From positions 124,001-188,000 of the forward strand of contig NZ_SGXT01000015.1 of the NCBI RefSeq assembly GCF_004216855.1: a DNA stretch of 64,000 nt. Direction: 5' to 3'. Below the pieces are notes generated by a model that was not told the origin of the DNA, did not search any database, and saw only the letters and a list, made by a program, of their open reading frames with translations. Of the stretch, positions 1 through 8,043 are shown one piece after another (the stretch's first letter is position 1; every line of letters begins with the position of its first letter). The stretch comes from Microcella alkaliphila. GTDB lineage: Bacteria; Actinomycetota; Actinomycetes; Actinomycetales; Microbacteriaceae. A program made the translations under genes and the position numbers.

Positions 1-1138
1 GCACCCCGCGTTCGAGCAGCGCCTCGCACACCTCACGCCCCGTGGCGAGCTGCGGGTCGATGTCGATGCCCGCCCACAGCCCGACGCCGCGCACGGCGAG
101 CAGGCCGTGGCCGACGAGTTCGTTCAGGCGGTGCAGGAGGTGCGTGCCGAGTTCCCGCGACCGGCGCTGCATCTCCCCCGTTTCGAGCAGTTCGACGACG
201 GCCAGCCCGACGGCGGCAGCGAGAGGGTTTCCGCCGAAGGTGCTGCCGTGCTCCCCCGGCTGCACGACGCCGATGACGTCGGCGCGGCCGATCACGGCGC
301 TCACGGGCACGATGCCTCCCCCGAGCGCCTTTCCGAGCACGTAGAGGTCAGGGATGATGCCCGCGTTGTCGCACTGGAACGTGGCGCCGGTGCGACCGAG
401 GCCCGACTGAATCTCATCGGCGATCAGCAGCACGTCACGCTCGTGGGTGATCCGGCGAAGGTTCGGCAGGAATTCCGCGGACGGCACGATGATGCCGGCC
501 TCCCCCTGAATGGGTTCGACGAGTACCGCGACCGTGCGGTCCGTGATGGCGTCGGCGACAGCATCCGCGTCGCCGTAGGGCACCGTGACGAAACCGGGCG
601 TGAACGGGCCGAAGCCGTCGCGGGCGGCAGCGTCGGTGGAGAAGCTGACGATCGTCGTCGTGCGGCCGTGGAAGTTCTCGGTCATCACGATCACCTCGGC
701 CTCCCCGTCGGCGACGCCCTTCACCCGGTGACCCCAGAGGCGGGCAAGCTTGATGGCCGTCTCGACGGCCTCGGCGCCCGTATTCATGGGCAGCACCATC
801 TCGACGCCGGCGAGCGCCGCCAACGCGTCAGCGAACGGCCCCAGCCGGTCGTTGTGGAAGGCGCGGCTGGTGAGCGTGATGCGGTCGAGTTGGTCGCGCG
901 CGGCCGCCAGCAGATCGGGATGCCCGTGGCCGAAATTCACGGCCGAATACGCGGCGAGGCAGTCCAGGTAGCGACGGCCGGTGATGTCGGTCACCCACGC
1001 GCCGCTGCCGCTCTCGACCACCACCGGGAGCGGGTGGTAGTTGTGGGCGAGGCGCGCGTCTTCGAGGGCGATCGCAGCGGCGGTGCGGTCGTCGAGGTGC
1101 GCGTGCTCGGTTGCGCGGTCTTCGCTCACGGCACTCAC
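1..1138 (-). CDS. rocD: Ornithine--oxo-acid aminotransferase, C-terminus cut by window edge
   Basis: PLP-dependent class III aminotransferase that converts ornithine and 2-oxoglutarate to glutamate-5-semialdehyde and glutamate in arginine breakdown. The reverse strand reads through the family landmarks: an N-terminal YLDCLAAYSAVNFGHGHP segment, the PMNTGAEAVETAIKLAR cofactor-binding region, the LIADEIQSGLGRTG aspartate region, and the PLP-lysine region VLGKALGGG. About 379 codons are present against a usual 400, so only the last residues lie outside the window. The GTG start at 1138 overlaps the stop of the upstream hydrolase gene by four bases (GTGA), so translation is probably coupled. The two genes form one operon diverging from the Lrp-type regulator. 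Identity is confident. Confidence 0.93.
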   Translation of the reverse strand, partial: MSAVSEDRATEHAHLDDRTAAAIALEDARLAHNYHPLPVVVESGSGAWVTDITGRRYLDCLAAYSAVNFGHGHPDLLAAARDQLDRITLTSRAFHNDRLGPFADALAALAGVEMVLPMNTGAEAVETAIKLARLWGHRVKGVADGEAEVIVMTENFHGRTTTIVSFSTDAAARDGFGPFTPGFVTVPYGDADAVADAITDRTVAVLVEPIQGEAGIIVPSAEFLPNLRRITHERDVLLIADEIQSGLGRTGATFQCDNAGIIPDLYVLGKALGGGIVPVSAVIGRADVIGVVQPGEHGSTFGGNPLAAAVGLAVVELLETGEMQRRSRELGTHLLHRLNELVGHGLLAVRGVGLWAGIDIDPQLATGREVCEALLERGV

Positions 1139-2004
1139 CAGCGCAGGTCGAGCGTGCAGCACTTCACGCCGCCGCCGCCGAGCAACAGCTCGCTCAGGTC
1201 GACACCGATCGGGTTGTAGCCCCGTTCGCGAAGCTGGCGATCGAAGTCCGTTGCGCGGCTGGCAATGACGATGTTGTAGCCGTCGCTGTACGAGTTGAGG
1301 CCGAGCACCGCGGCATCTTCTTCCGTGCAGAGGATCGCGTCGGGGTACCGCTCGCGCAGCACGCCGAGCGAGTGCTCGTCGAAGGCGCTCTCGAGGTAGG
1401 CAATGTTCTGTCGGCCGCCCTCGATGGGCTCGGGGTCGAGCACGGCGATGGCCGTGTCGAGGTGGTAGAAGCTGGGGTTGATGAGGTTGAGGCTCAGCAC
1501 GTCGAGGCCCGTCACCTCGGCGAGTTCGGCGTGGCTGCGGCTGTCGCTGCGGAAGCCGGTGCCAGCGAGAATGACGTCGCCGACGAGCAGGAAGTCGCCC
1601 TCTCCCTCGTTCGTCTCGGCCGGGTCGTGCACGCGGAATCCGTTGTCGCCGAACCACTGCATGTAGGCGGGGCCTTCGGGTTGGCGCTCGGGGTAGGCGA
1701 ACTTGGCGCCGTATGCGACACCGTTGTACGTGAAGCCGCCGTTGGCGGCGTAGACCATGTCGGGCAGCCCGGCGATGGGGTCGATGAGATGCACCTCGTG
1801 ACCGAGCTCGAGGTAGATGTCATAGAGACGCTGCCACTGCTGCACCGCGAGGCTGGTGTCGGTCGGGTTCTCGGGGTGCATCCACGGGTTGATCCGGTAA
1901 CTGACGGTGAAGTGCTCGGGTCGGCACATCAGCACGGTGCGCTTGGTCGGAATCCGCGAGGTCGTCGCGGGTGTGGTCGCGGGGGCGGGGGTCTGCTCGG
2001 TGAC
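1135..2004 (-). CDS. Amidinotransferase-family hydrolase (dimethylargininase-like)
   Basis: Member of the guanidino-group modifying superfamily (dimethylarginine dimethylaminohydrolase, arginine deiminase, citrulline hydrolases). The 289-residue protein has the NPWMHPENPTD start, the MVYAANGGFTYNG acidic substrate region, a catalytic-type histidine in PSFYHLDT, and a C-terminal cysteine pair (GGGGVKCCTLDL) where the family nucleophile sits. I chose the GTG at 2004 because GGAGG lies about 7 bases upstream; an earlier in-frame GTG at 2040 lacks one. Overlap with rocD and divergence from an Lrp regulator place it in arginine or methylarginine breakdown, feeding citrulline or ornithine to RocD. 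The exact substrate cannot be read from sequence. Confidence 0.82.
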   Translation of the reverse strand, partial: VTEQTPAPATTPATTSRIPTKRTVLMCRPEHFTVSYRINPWMHPENPTDTSLAVQQWQRLYDIYLELGHEVHLIDPIAGLPDMVYAANGGFTYNGVAYGAKFAYPERQPEGPAYMQWFGDNGFRVHDPAETNEGEGDFLLVGDVILAGTGFRSDSRSHAELAEVTGLDVLSLNLINPSFYHLDTAIAVLDPEPIEGGRQNIAYLESAFDEHSLGVLRERYPDAILCTEEDAAVLGLNSYSDGYNIVIASRATDFDRQLRERGYNPIGVDLSELLLGGGGVKCCTLDLRW

Positions 2005-2076
2005 GGTCACGCCCTCCAGTCTCACACCTTCACGGCACACGCGTCGGGGACCGTGCGCAACGATTCGTCGTTACCC

Positions 2077-2101
2077 CGCGCATCCACGCAATGGATGCGC
2101 G
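2077..2101. promoter_or_regulatory. 25-bp palindromic operator upstream of the Lrp/AsnC gene
   Basis: CGCGCATCCA and TGGATGCGCG form a perfect 10-bp inverted repeat around a 5-base spacer. It directly abuts the -10 hexamer of the Lrp-type gene and lies 73 bases upstream of the divergent hydrolase start. Lrp/AsnC proteins bind such palindromes and often regulate both themselves and a divergent operon. The role is inferred from position and symmetry. Confidence 0.7.
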
Positions 2102-2107
2102 TAGCCT
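2102..2107 (+). promoter_or_regulatory. -10 hexamer TAGCCT of the Lrp-type gene (leaderless)
   Basis: TAGCCT ends six bases before the ATG at 2114, so transcription should start at or beside the A of ATG. No ribosome binding site is present. Confidence 0.6.
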
Positions 2108-2113
2108 GACGGC

Positions 2114-2551
2114 ATGGACGCGATCGATTCCCGCATCATCGACCAGCTTCGGCAAAACGCGCGGGCCGGCTACGGCGACATCGGCGACGTGGTCGGGCTG
2201 TCGGCGTCGGCCGTGAAGCGTCGCGTCGACCGGCTAGTCGCCGACGGGGTGATTCGCGGATTCACGGTGCAGGTCGACCCGGCCGTCGAGGGCATGGCGG
2301 TGGAGGCGTACGTGGAACTGTTCTGCCGGGGCACCGTTTCGCCGGAAGACCTGCGGCGCCTGCTATCGGCGGTTCCCGAGGTGGTCGACGCTGGCACGGT
2401 GACGGGCGAGGCCGACGCGATTGTGCACATGCGCTCGCGCGACATCCCGTCGCTCGAGGAGGCGCTCGAGCGGGTGCGCGCAGCGCCGAACGTCGACCAC
2501 ACGCGGTCGGCGATCGTGTTTTCGCGGCTGGTGCACCGCGAGTACCCGTAG
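2114..2551 (+). CDS. Lrp/AsnC family transcriptional regulator
   Basis: DNA-binding regulator of amino-acid metabolism, 145 residues, the normal AsnC-family length. Residues 2-50 form the AsnC-type helix-turn-helix (IDSRIIDQLRQNAR through GLSASAVKRRVDRL). The remainder is an RAM/ligand-binding domain with alternating strands and the VTGEADAIVHM turn typical of the effector pocket. It diverges from the dimethylargininase-like/rocD operon across 109 bp and is the likely sensor (arginine, ornithine or related) for that operon. The mRNA looks leaderless, and a perfect palindrome overlaps its promoter, suggesting autoregulation. The downstream broken hydrolase follows after 16 bp. Confidence 0.92.
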   Translation: MDAIDSRIIDQLRQNARAGYGDIGDVVGLSASAVKRRVDRLVADGVIRGFTVQVDPAVEGMAVEAYVELFCRGTVSPEDLRRLLSAVPEVVDAGTVTGEADAIVHMRSRDIPSLEEALERVRAAPNVDHTRSAIVFSRLVHREYP

Positions 2552-2567
2552 GGGCCGTCGGCTTCGC

Positions 2568-3051
2568 ATGACTCTCGCGTACACGGCCTGGGGTGACGCG
2601 CCGCCGAGCGTGCTACTGCTGCACGGGATGCTCGGCAGCGCCGACAGTTGGTGGCGAGTCGCCCCCGCGCTCGCCGAACGGGGTCACGGCGTCATCGCAC
2701 TCGACCTCCCCGGCCACGGACGCTCCGCCCGCGACCGTGCAGCGACCGTCGCGCGCGTCGTGGATGCTGTGGTCACCACCTGGCGCTCACTCAGCGACGC
2801 TGCGCCCCGCCTCGCGCTTTGACGTCGAGACGGCGGTGGCGCTGTCGGCTTCGCCCCGCGACGACTGGACGCCCGACGGCTCGACGCCCGCGCTCATGGT
2901 GCGCCCGGCGCCGAGCTCCTACATCTCTGACGAGGTCGCGGGCGAGCTGCGCGCTCGCGGTTTGGCAGTGACCGACGTTCCCGGCGCCGAGCACTCGCTC
3001 TGGTACAGCCACTTCGACGAGTTCATCGCCGCCATCGACGGCTGGTACTGA
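2568..3051 (+). pseudogene. Alpha/beta hydrolase, internally deleted and frameshifted
   Basis: The first part (2568-2822) codes for the start of an alpha/beta hydrolase: a core strand and oxyanion loop VLLLHGMLGSADSWW, then VIALDLPGHGRSA, ending at APRLAL followed by a stop. The second part, in another frame to 3051, codes for the C-terminal third: a FDVETAVALSASP segment, a late strand ALMVRP, and the catalytic-histidine region VPGAEHSLWYSHFDEF. The GxSxG nucleophile elbow that should follow RLAL is missing, as is the region around the acid residue, so roughly 70-80 codons are gone. Combined length is about 160 residues against the usual 230-250. No functional hydrolase can be made. Confidence 0.82.
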
Positions 3052-3087
3052 CCCGGCGATTCTTCACGTCGAGACGAGGGTTGCCGT

Positions 3088-3135
3088 CGAGACAAGGGTT
3101 TCTGGTGCCTTGTTTCGGCAGAAACCCTTGTTTCG
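3088..3135. terminator. Large hairpin between convergent genes
   Basis: Arms 3088-3104 and 3119-3135 pair over 17 bp with one G-U, around a 14-base loop. It lies between the hydrolase remnant and the end of aceB, so it could terminate both strands. Partial extra copies of the same core flank it in direct orientation (about 3068-3082 and 3109-3120). There is no clear T-run. Confidence 0.55.
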
Positions 3136-3244
3136 GCGTTCACACGCAGGGCGGATGACCGGCAAGGGGCAGGTGGGACGGCAAACGCCCGCCGGCGTGA
3201 GCAGCCGAGCGTTCGCACGCGTTGGGCCATGCCCCTCGCCAGGG

Positions 3245-4921
3245 TCAGGCGGTGACCGACTCGCGCTCCGCGCTCGGCTCACGCTCGGCCTCAGCCGACG
3301 GGCCGCGCTCGACCAGGTACCGCGTGTAGGCGGGCACCGTGAGGAAGGTCGGGAAGACCTCCTGCAGCGCGACCTCGCGAAACACGTCCTCCGCCTCGGC
3401 CAGCTTGTGACCCTCCGGAGTCGGCAGGTCGGCGAGCACCTCGCGCAGCAGGCGCTCCACCAGCTGGCGCGTGATCTGCTCGCCCTCCGCCGTGACCGTG
3501 TCCTGGTGAATCCACTGCCACAACTGCGAGCGGCTGATCTCGGCCGTCGCCGCGTCCTCCATCAGGTTGTCCAGCGCCACGGCGCCGATGCCGCGCAGCC
3601 ACGCCTCCAGGTAGCGCACGGTGATCGAAATGTTGGCCCGCACGCCGGCGAGCGTCACCTCTCCTCCCGCGGAGCGGATGTCGAGCAGCTCGCGAGCCGT
3701 CACGTGCACGTCGTCGCGCATCCGGTCGAGCTGGTTCGGGCGCTCACCGAGCACGCGATCGAACTCTGCGCGGGCCACGGGAATCAGATCGGGATGCGCA
3801 ACCCACGACCCGTCGAACCCATCGGTGGCCTCGCGGCGCTTGTCCGCGGCGACGCGCTCGAGAGCACGCTCGGTGACCTCGGGGCTACGCCGGTTCGGGA
3901 TGAACGCGCTCATTCCACCAATGGCATGCGCCTTTCGCCTGTGGCAGGTCTGCACGAGCAGCTCGGTGTATGCCCGCATGAACGGCAGCGTCATGAGGAT
4001 GCGGTCGCGGTCGGGCAATACGAACCACTGCCCACGCCCGCGGTAGTTCTTGATGATCGAGAACACGTAGTCCCACCGCCCAGCGTTGAGGCCCGCGCAG
4101 TGATCGCGCAGTTCGTAGAGGATCTCGTCCATCTCGAACGCCGCCGGGAACGTCTCGATCAGCACCGTCGCGCGAATCGTGCCGTGGGCGAGCCCCAGGC
4201 GCTCTTCCGCGAAGGTGAAGATCTCGTTCCAGAGACGCGCCTCGCGGTGCGACTCAATCTTCGGCAGGTAGAAGTACGGCCCGCGACCGCGGCGTACCAG
4301 TTCATGCGCGTTGTGAAATGCGTAGAGTCCGAAGTCGACGAGGCTCGCGCTCGCGGCCAACTGCTGGCCGGTGCGGTCGGCGTGCTCGATGTGCTTCTCG
4401 ACGAGGTGCCAGCCGCGGGGTCGCATCACGATCGTCGGCGTCCGCGACGGGTCAGTGACCCGGTAGTTCTTCCCCTCGGGCGACGTGAACTCCAGTTGGT
4501 CGCGGATCGCGTCGAACAGTGACAGCTGACCCTCAACGATGTTCGCCCAGGTGGGGCTGGTCGCGTCCTCGAGGTCGGCAAGCCAGACGTTGGCTCCCGA
4601 GTTGAGCGCGTTGATCGTCATCTTTGGGTCACACGGGCCCGTGATTTCGATGCGGCGATCCTCGAGGCCGGGGCCGGCGCCGGCGACGCGCCAGCCAGCA
4701 TCCTCACGAATCGATGCCGTTTCGGGCATGAAGGCGAGGTCTCGGCCGTTGCCGAGCTCGTAGCGGCGTTTCATGCGGTCAGCGAGCCGGTCGTGGCGAG
4801 GTCCGGCGAAGCGGTCGTGCAGCTCGCCGACGAAGGCGAGCGCCTCGGGGCTCAGGATCTCGTCGTAGCGGTCACGCAGCGGCCCGGTCACGGTCAGGCT
4901 GGTGGTGGGTGTGGTGTTCAT
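3245..4921 (-). CDS. aceB: Malate synthase A
   Basis: Condenses glyoxylate with acetyl-CoA to malate, the second step of the glyoxylate shunt. The 558-residue length fits malate synthase A. Diagnostic segments are LADLEDATSPTWANIVEGQ (acidic metal-binding region) and VMRPRGWHLVEKH, with LIETFPAAFEMDEILYELR further on. I prefer the ATG at 4921 (MNTTPTTSL), which starts at the usual family N-terminus; upstream in-frame starts at 4942 and 4966 are possible, and no strong ribosome binding site decides. It follows aceA on the same strand after 138 bp that hold a strong hairpin, so the two may be transcribed together only in part. Confidence 0.95.
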   Translation of the reverse strand: MNTTPTTSLTVTGPLRDRYDEILSPEALAFVGELHDRFAGPRHDRLADRMKRRYELGNGRDLAFMPETASIREDAGWRVAGAGPGLEDRRIEITGPCDPKMTINALNSGANVWLADLEDATSPTWANIVEGQLSLFDAIRDQLEFTSPEGKNYRVTDPSRTPTIVMRPRGWHLVEKHIEHADRTGQQLAASASLVDFGLYAFHNAHELVRRGRGPYFYLPKIESHREARLWNEIFTFAEERLGLAHGTIRATVLIETFPAAFEMDEILYELRDHCAGLNAGRWDYVFSIIKNYRGRGQWFVLPDRDRILMTLPFMRAYTELLVQTCHRRKAHAIGGMSAFIPNRRSPEVTERALERVAADKRREATDGFDGSWVAHPDLIPVARAEFDRVLGERPNQLDRMRDDVHVTARELLDIRSAGGEVTLAGVRANISITVRYLEAWLRGIGAVALDNLMEDAATAEISRSQLWQWIHQDTVTAEGEQITRQLVERLLREVLADLPTPEGHKLAEAEDVFREVALQEVFPTFLTVPAYTRYLVERGPSAEAEREPSAERESVTA

Positions 4922-4982
4922 GGTCGTCTCGACTCTCGTGGTGATGTCTCGCATAAGCCGTTTCAAGGTGTTGGGCCCCCGA

Positions 4983-5014
4983 CTCCCGGCGTGTCGAGGT
5001 CGACACGCCGGGGG
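4983..5014 (-). terminator. Hairpin between aceA and aceB
   Basis: Arms 4983-4996 and 5001-5014 form a 12-bp perfect stem (CCCGGCGTGTCG and its complement), extended by two more pairs, around a 4-base loop. No T-run follows. It lies between two genes on the same strand, so it may be an attenuator or mRNA stabiliser rather than a full stop. Confidence 0.5.
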
Positions 5015-5059
5015 CTTGGGTGGCTGTTCCTTGAATCGTGCGGGGGACGGCGCGACGGA

Positions 5060-6355
5060 TCAGTGGAACTGCTCGGACTCGGTCGATCCCACGAGCGCCA
5101 GCGTTGCGCTCGTCGGGTTCAGGGCCGTGGCGATCCGGTCGAAGTAGCCGGTGCCGACCTCGCGCTGGTGGCGCGTGGCCGTGTAGCCGTCGACCTCGGC
5201 GGCGAATTCCGCCTCCTGCAGCTCGACGTAGGCGCTCATCTGCCGCTCGTTGTAGCCGCGGGCGAGCTGGAACATGGAGTGGTTCAGGGCGTGGAAGCCG
5301 GCAAGCGTGATGAACTGGAAGGCGTAGCCCATCGCTGACAGCTCGCGCTGAAACTTCGCGATGGTCGCGTCGTCGAGGTGCATCTTCCAGTTGAACGACG
5401 GCGAGCAGTTGTACGCCAGGCGCTTGCCGGGGTACTCGCGGTGGATGCTCTCGGCGACCGCGCGGGCCAGCTCGAGGTCGGGCTCGCTCGTCTCAACCCA
5501 GATCAGGTCGGCGTACTCGGCGTAGGCGTGCGCGCGGCTGAGCACGGCGGGCAGGCCCGGCTCGACCTCGTAGAAGCCCTCGGCGGTGCGCTCGCCGGTG
5601 GTGAACTGGCGGTCGCGCTCGTCGACATCGCTCGTCAGGAGGTTCGCGGCGAGCGAGTCGGTGCGGGCGATGATGACGCTCGGCACGTCGGCGACGTCGG
5701 CGGCGAGCCGAGCTGCTTGCAGGGTGCGGATGTGCTGGCTGGTCGGCACCAGCACCTTGCCGCCCATGTGGCCGCACTTCTTCTCGCTGGCGAGCTGGTC
5801 TTCCCAGTGCACGCCCGCGGCGCCGGCCTCGATCATGCCGTGCATGAGCTCGTAGGCGTTCAGCGGGCCGCCGAAGCCGGCCTCGGCGTCGGCGACGATT
5901 GGCACCATCCACTCTCGCGACTCAGGCTCGATCTGGCCGGCGCGCAGCAGCGCGTTGTTGATGCGGCGAACGACCGCGGGCACCGAGTTGGCCGGGTAGA
6001 GACTCTGGTCGGGGTAGGTCTGGCCCGACAGGTTGGCGTCGGCGGCGACCTGCCAGCCGCTCAGGTAGATGGCTTTGAGGCCGGCGCGCACCTGCTGCAC
6101 GGCCTGGTTGCCGGTGAGGGCGCCGAGCGCGTACGTCCACTCCTCGGGGTCGGTGGTGTTCTTCTGGATGAGCTCCCACAGCTGCTCGGCACCGCGGCGG
6201 GCGAGCGTGCGCTCTTCGCGTACCGGGCCGCGCAGCTCGATGACGTCGTCGGCCGAGTAGTCGCGGCGGACGCCGTCCCAGCGGGCGTCGGTCTTCCAGC
6301 TGGTCTCGAGGTCGGCGGCGGTCTGCGTCTGGTCGCCGGGGCGGGTGGTGCTCAT
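5060..6355 (-). CDS. aceA: Isocitrate lyase
   Basis: Cleaves isocitrate to glyoxylate and succinate, first step of the glyoxylate shunt. The 431-residue protein carries the isocitrate-lyase signature [14 protein letters not shown], with catalytic Cys at about residue 194, the metal-binding [15 protein letters not shown] segment, and [12 protein letters not shown]. The ATG at 6355 is chosen because AAGGAG lies about 6 bases upstream, a strong ribosome binding site; longer in-frame extensions lack homologous content. Its neighbour aceB completes the pathway, and the divergent ramB gene encodes the likely regulator. An inverted repeat at 6461-6482 in the shared promoter region is the best operator candidate. 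Confidence 0.97.
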   Translation of the reverse strand: MSTTRPGDQTQTAADLETSWKTDARWDGVRRDYSADDVIELRGPVREERTLARRGAEQLWELIQKNTTDPEEWTYALGALTGNQAVQQVRAGLKAIYLSGWQVAADANLSGQTYPDQSLYPANSVPAVVRRINNALLRAGQIEPESREWMVPIVADAEAGFGGPLNAYELMHGMIEAGAAGVHWEDQLASEKKCGHMGGKVLVPTSQHIRTLQAARLAADVADVPSVIIARTDSLAANLLTSDVDERDRQFTTGERTAEGFYEVEPGLPAVLSRAHAYAEYADLIWVETSEPDLELARAVAESIHREYPGKRLAYNCSPSFNWKMHLDDATIAKFQRELSAMGYAFQFITLAGFHALNHSMFQLARGYNERQMSAYVELQEAEFAAEVDGYTATRHQREVGTGYFDRIATALNPTSATLALVGSTESEQFH

Positions 6356-6460
6356 GGGATGCTCCTTCGTCGGTGCTTCTCGCCGGTCTCTGACGAGTCG
6401 GCGGCTGGTCGTGTCATCGACTCTGGGCGAACTTCGGATGCTCAAACCAACAAATCTGGA

Positions 6461-6482
6461 CTGAAATAAGCCGCTATTTCAG
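6461..6482. promoter_or_regulatory. Inverted repeat between aceA and ramB, candidate RamB operator
   Basis: CTGAAATA and TATTTCAG form a perfect 8-bp inverted repeat with a 6-base spacer, in an AT-rich patch. A second small repeat, TTCAG-N5-CTGAA, overlaps its right end (6478-6492). It lies about 36-57 bases upstream of the ramB start and about 106 upstream of aceA. RamB is known in Corynebacterium to control aceA and aceB; assignment here is by position only. Confidence 0.5.
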
Positions 6483-6517
6483 TTGCGCTGAAGAATCCTG
6501 CCTGGCAGGCTCACCGC

Positions 6518-7990
6518 ATGCTCGAGATGGCGACGGCAGGCGACCAGGCTGGTGACGTGACCGATCCGTTGCTGCTGGGAAAGCGCATCCGCCAATTGCG
6601 CACCGATGCGGGGCTGACGCTCGCCGATGTCGCGGGGGCGGTCGGGATCGCGCCGTCGCACCTGTCGAGTCTTGAGAACGGCAAGCGCGAGGCGAAGCTC
6701 AGCGAGCTGCAGACGATCGCCCGCACGGTCGGGGTGGGGCTCGACGCGTTGCTCACCCCGCAGCCGCCCAGCCGACGCGCGGCGCTCGAGATCGCGCTCG
6801 AAAAGGCGCAGCGCGGGCCGCTGTTCGCGGGGCTCGGCATCGGGCCACTTCCGGTGCGCAAGAGCCTGAGCAATGAGGCGATCGAGACGATCCTTGCCCT
6901 GCACGACGAGTTGCAGCGCGTGCACCGCGAGCGAGCGGCGACCCCCGAGGAGGCGCGCCGGGCAAACGCCGAACTGCGCCGAGCCATGCGCGAGCGCGGC
7001 AACTACTTCGGCGAGCTGGAGGCTCAGGCGGCCGCGCTGCTGACGGCCGTTGGTCACGACGGCGGCCCCCTGCCGCAACGCGTCGCCGCCGAGCTGGCGG
7101 CGCACCTCGGGTTCTCGCTGCACCACGTGAACGACCTGCCCGCATCCACGCGGTCGGTCACCGACCTCGAGAACGGGCGCATCTACCTGCCCGCGCACCT
7201 TCCGCCGGGCCGCGACCCGCGCACGGCGCTGTTGCAGGCCCTTGCCGGGCACGTGCTGGGCCGTCCCGAGCCCGCCGACTACGCCGACTTCCTACGCCAG
7301 CGGGTCGAGACGAACTACCTGGCGGCGGCGCTGCTCATTCCCGAGCGCGACGCGGTTGACTTCCTGCAGCGCGCGAAGCAGCGCCGCGAGCTCGCGGTCG
7401 ACGATCTGCGCGATGCGTTTGCCGTGTCGTATGAGACGGCGGCGCACCGCTTCACGAACCTCGCCACCGAGCATCTCGGCATTCCGGTGCACTTCTTGAA
7501 GGTGTCGACAAACGGGGTGCTGTCGAAGGCGTACGAGAACGACAGCGTGCAGTTTCCGACGGATGCCCTCGGCGCGGTCGAGGGGCAGGTCGTGTGTCGC
7601 AAATGGTCGGCCCGCCAGGTGTTCGACGAGCCCGACCGGTTCAGCGCGTACCACCAATACACGGACAAGCCGACGGGAACGTACTGGTGCACCTCGCGCA
7701 TCGAGTCGGGGTCGGCGGGCGAGTTCTCGATCTCGGTGGGCACGCCGTTCGCGCACGTGAAGTGGTTCCGCGGCCGGGAGACGACCCGCCGGGGCGAGTC
7801 GACGTGCCCCGATCCATCGTGCTGCCGGCAGGCACCCGAGCCGCTCGCCGCCCGCTGGAGCGGGGCCGCCCGGCCGCAGGCGCGCATCCATTCGTCGCTG
7901 CTCGCGGCCGTTCCGGCCGACGCGTTCCCCGGGGTTGACCGGGGCGAGGTGTACGGGTTTTTGGAGCGGCACGCGCCGGGGACGATGTGA
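6518..7990 (+). CDS. ramB: RamB-type regulator: XRE helix-turn-helix plus IrrE-like and C-terminal zinc-finger-like domain
   Basis: Transcriptional regulator of acetate and short-chain acyl metabolism, 490 residues. Residues about 22-80 are an XRE helix-turn-helix (LGKRIRQLRTDAGLTLADV, HLSSLENGKREAKLSEL). The middle resembles the IrrE/ImmA-like domain of this family. The C-terminal part carries the family cysteine motif CPDPSCCRQAPEP and ends in a GFLERHAPG region. Length and domain order match RamB-family proteins. It diverges from aceA, as expected for a glyoxylate-shunt regulator. The start ATG has no ribosome binding site but a CAGGCT hexamer ends exactly six bases upstream, fitting leaderless transcription. 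The symbol rests on family and context. Confidence 0.85.
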   Translation: MLEMATAGDQAGDVTDPLLLGKRIRQLRTDAGLTLADVAGAVGIAPSHLSSLENGKREAKLSELQTIARTVGVGLDALLTPQPPSRRAALEIALEKAQRGPLFAGLGIGPLPVRKSLSNEAIETILALHDELQRVHRERAATPEEARRANAELRRAMRERGNYFGELEAQAAALLTAVGHDGGPLPQRVAAELAAHLGFSLHHVNDLPASTRSVTDLENGRIYLPAHLPPGRDPRTALLQALAGHVLGRPEPADYADFLRQRVETNYLAAALLIPERDAVDFLQRAKQRRELAVDDLRDAFAVSYETAAHRFTNLATEHLGIPVHFLKVSTNGVLSKAYENDSVQFPTDALGAVEGQVVCRKWSARQVFDEPDRFSAYHQYTDKPTGTYWCTSRIESGSAGEFSISVGTPFAHVKWFRGRETTRRGESTCPDPSCCRQAPEPLAARWSGAARPQARIHSSLLAAVPADAFPGVDRGEVYGFLERHAPGTM

Positions 7991-8031
7991 CACCTCTGTG
8001 AGGAAACGTCGACGGGCGGGGTTTTCGTGAC

Positions 8032-8037
8032 TACGGT
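8032..8037 (+). promoter_or_regulatory. -10 hexamer TACGGT of the membrane-protein gene (leaderless)
   Basis: TACGGT ends six bases before the GTG at 8044, and there is no ribosome binding site. Confidence 0.5.
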
Positions 8038-8043
8038 GAGTGG

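Noticed and set aside
107-2109. Open frames on the + strand over rocD and the dimethylargininase-like gene
   Set aside because: No family motifs; the reverse strand has complete enzymes.
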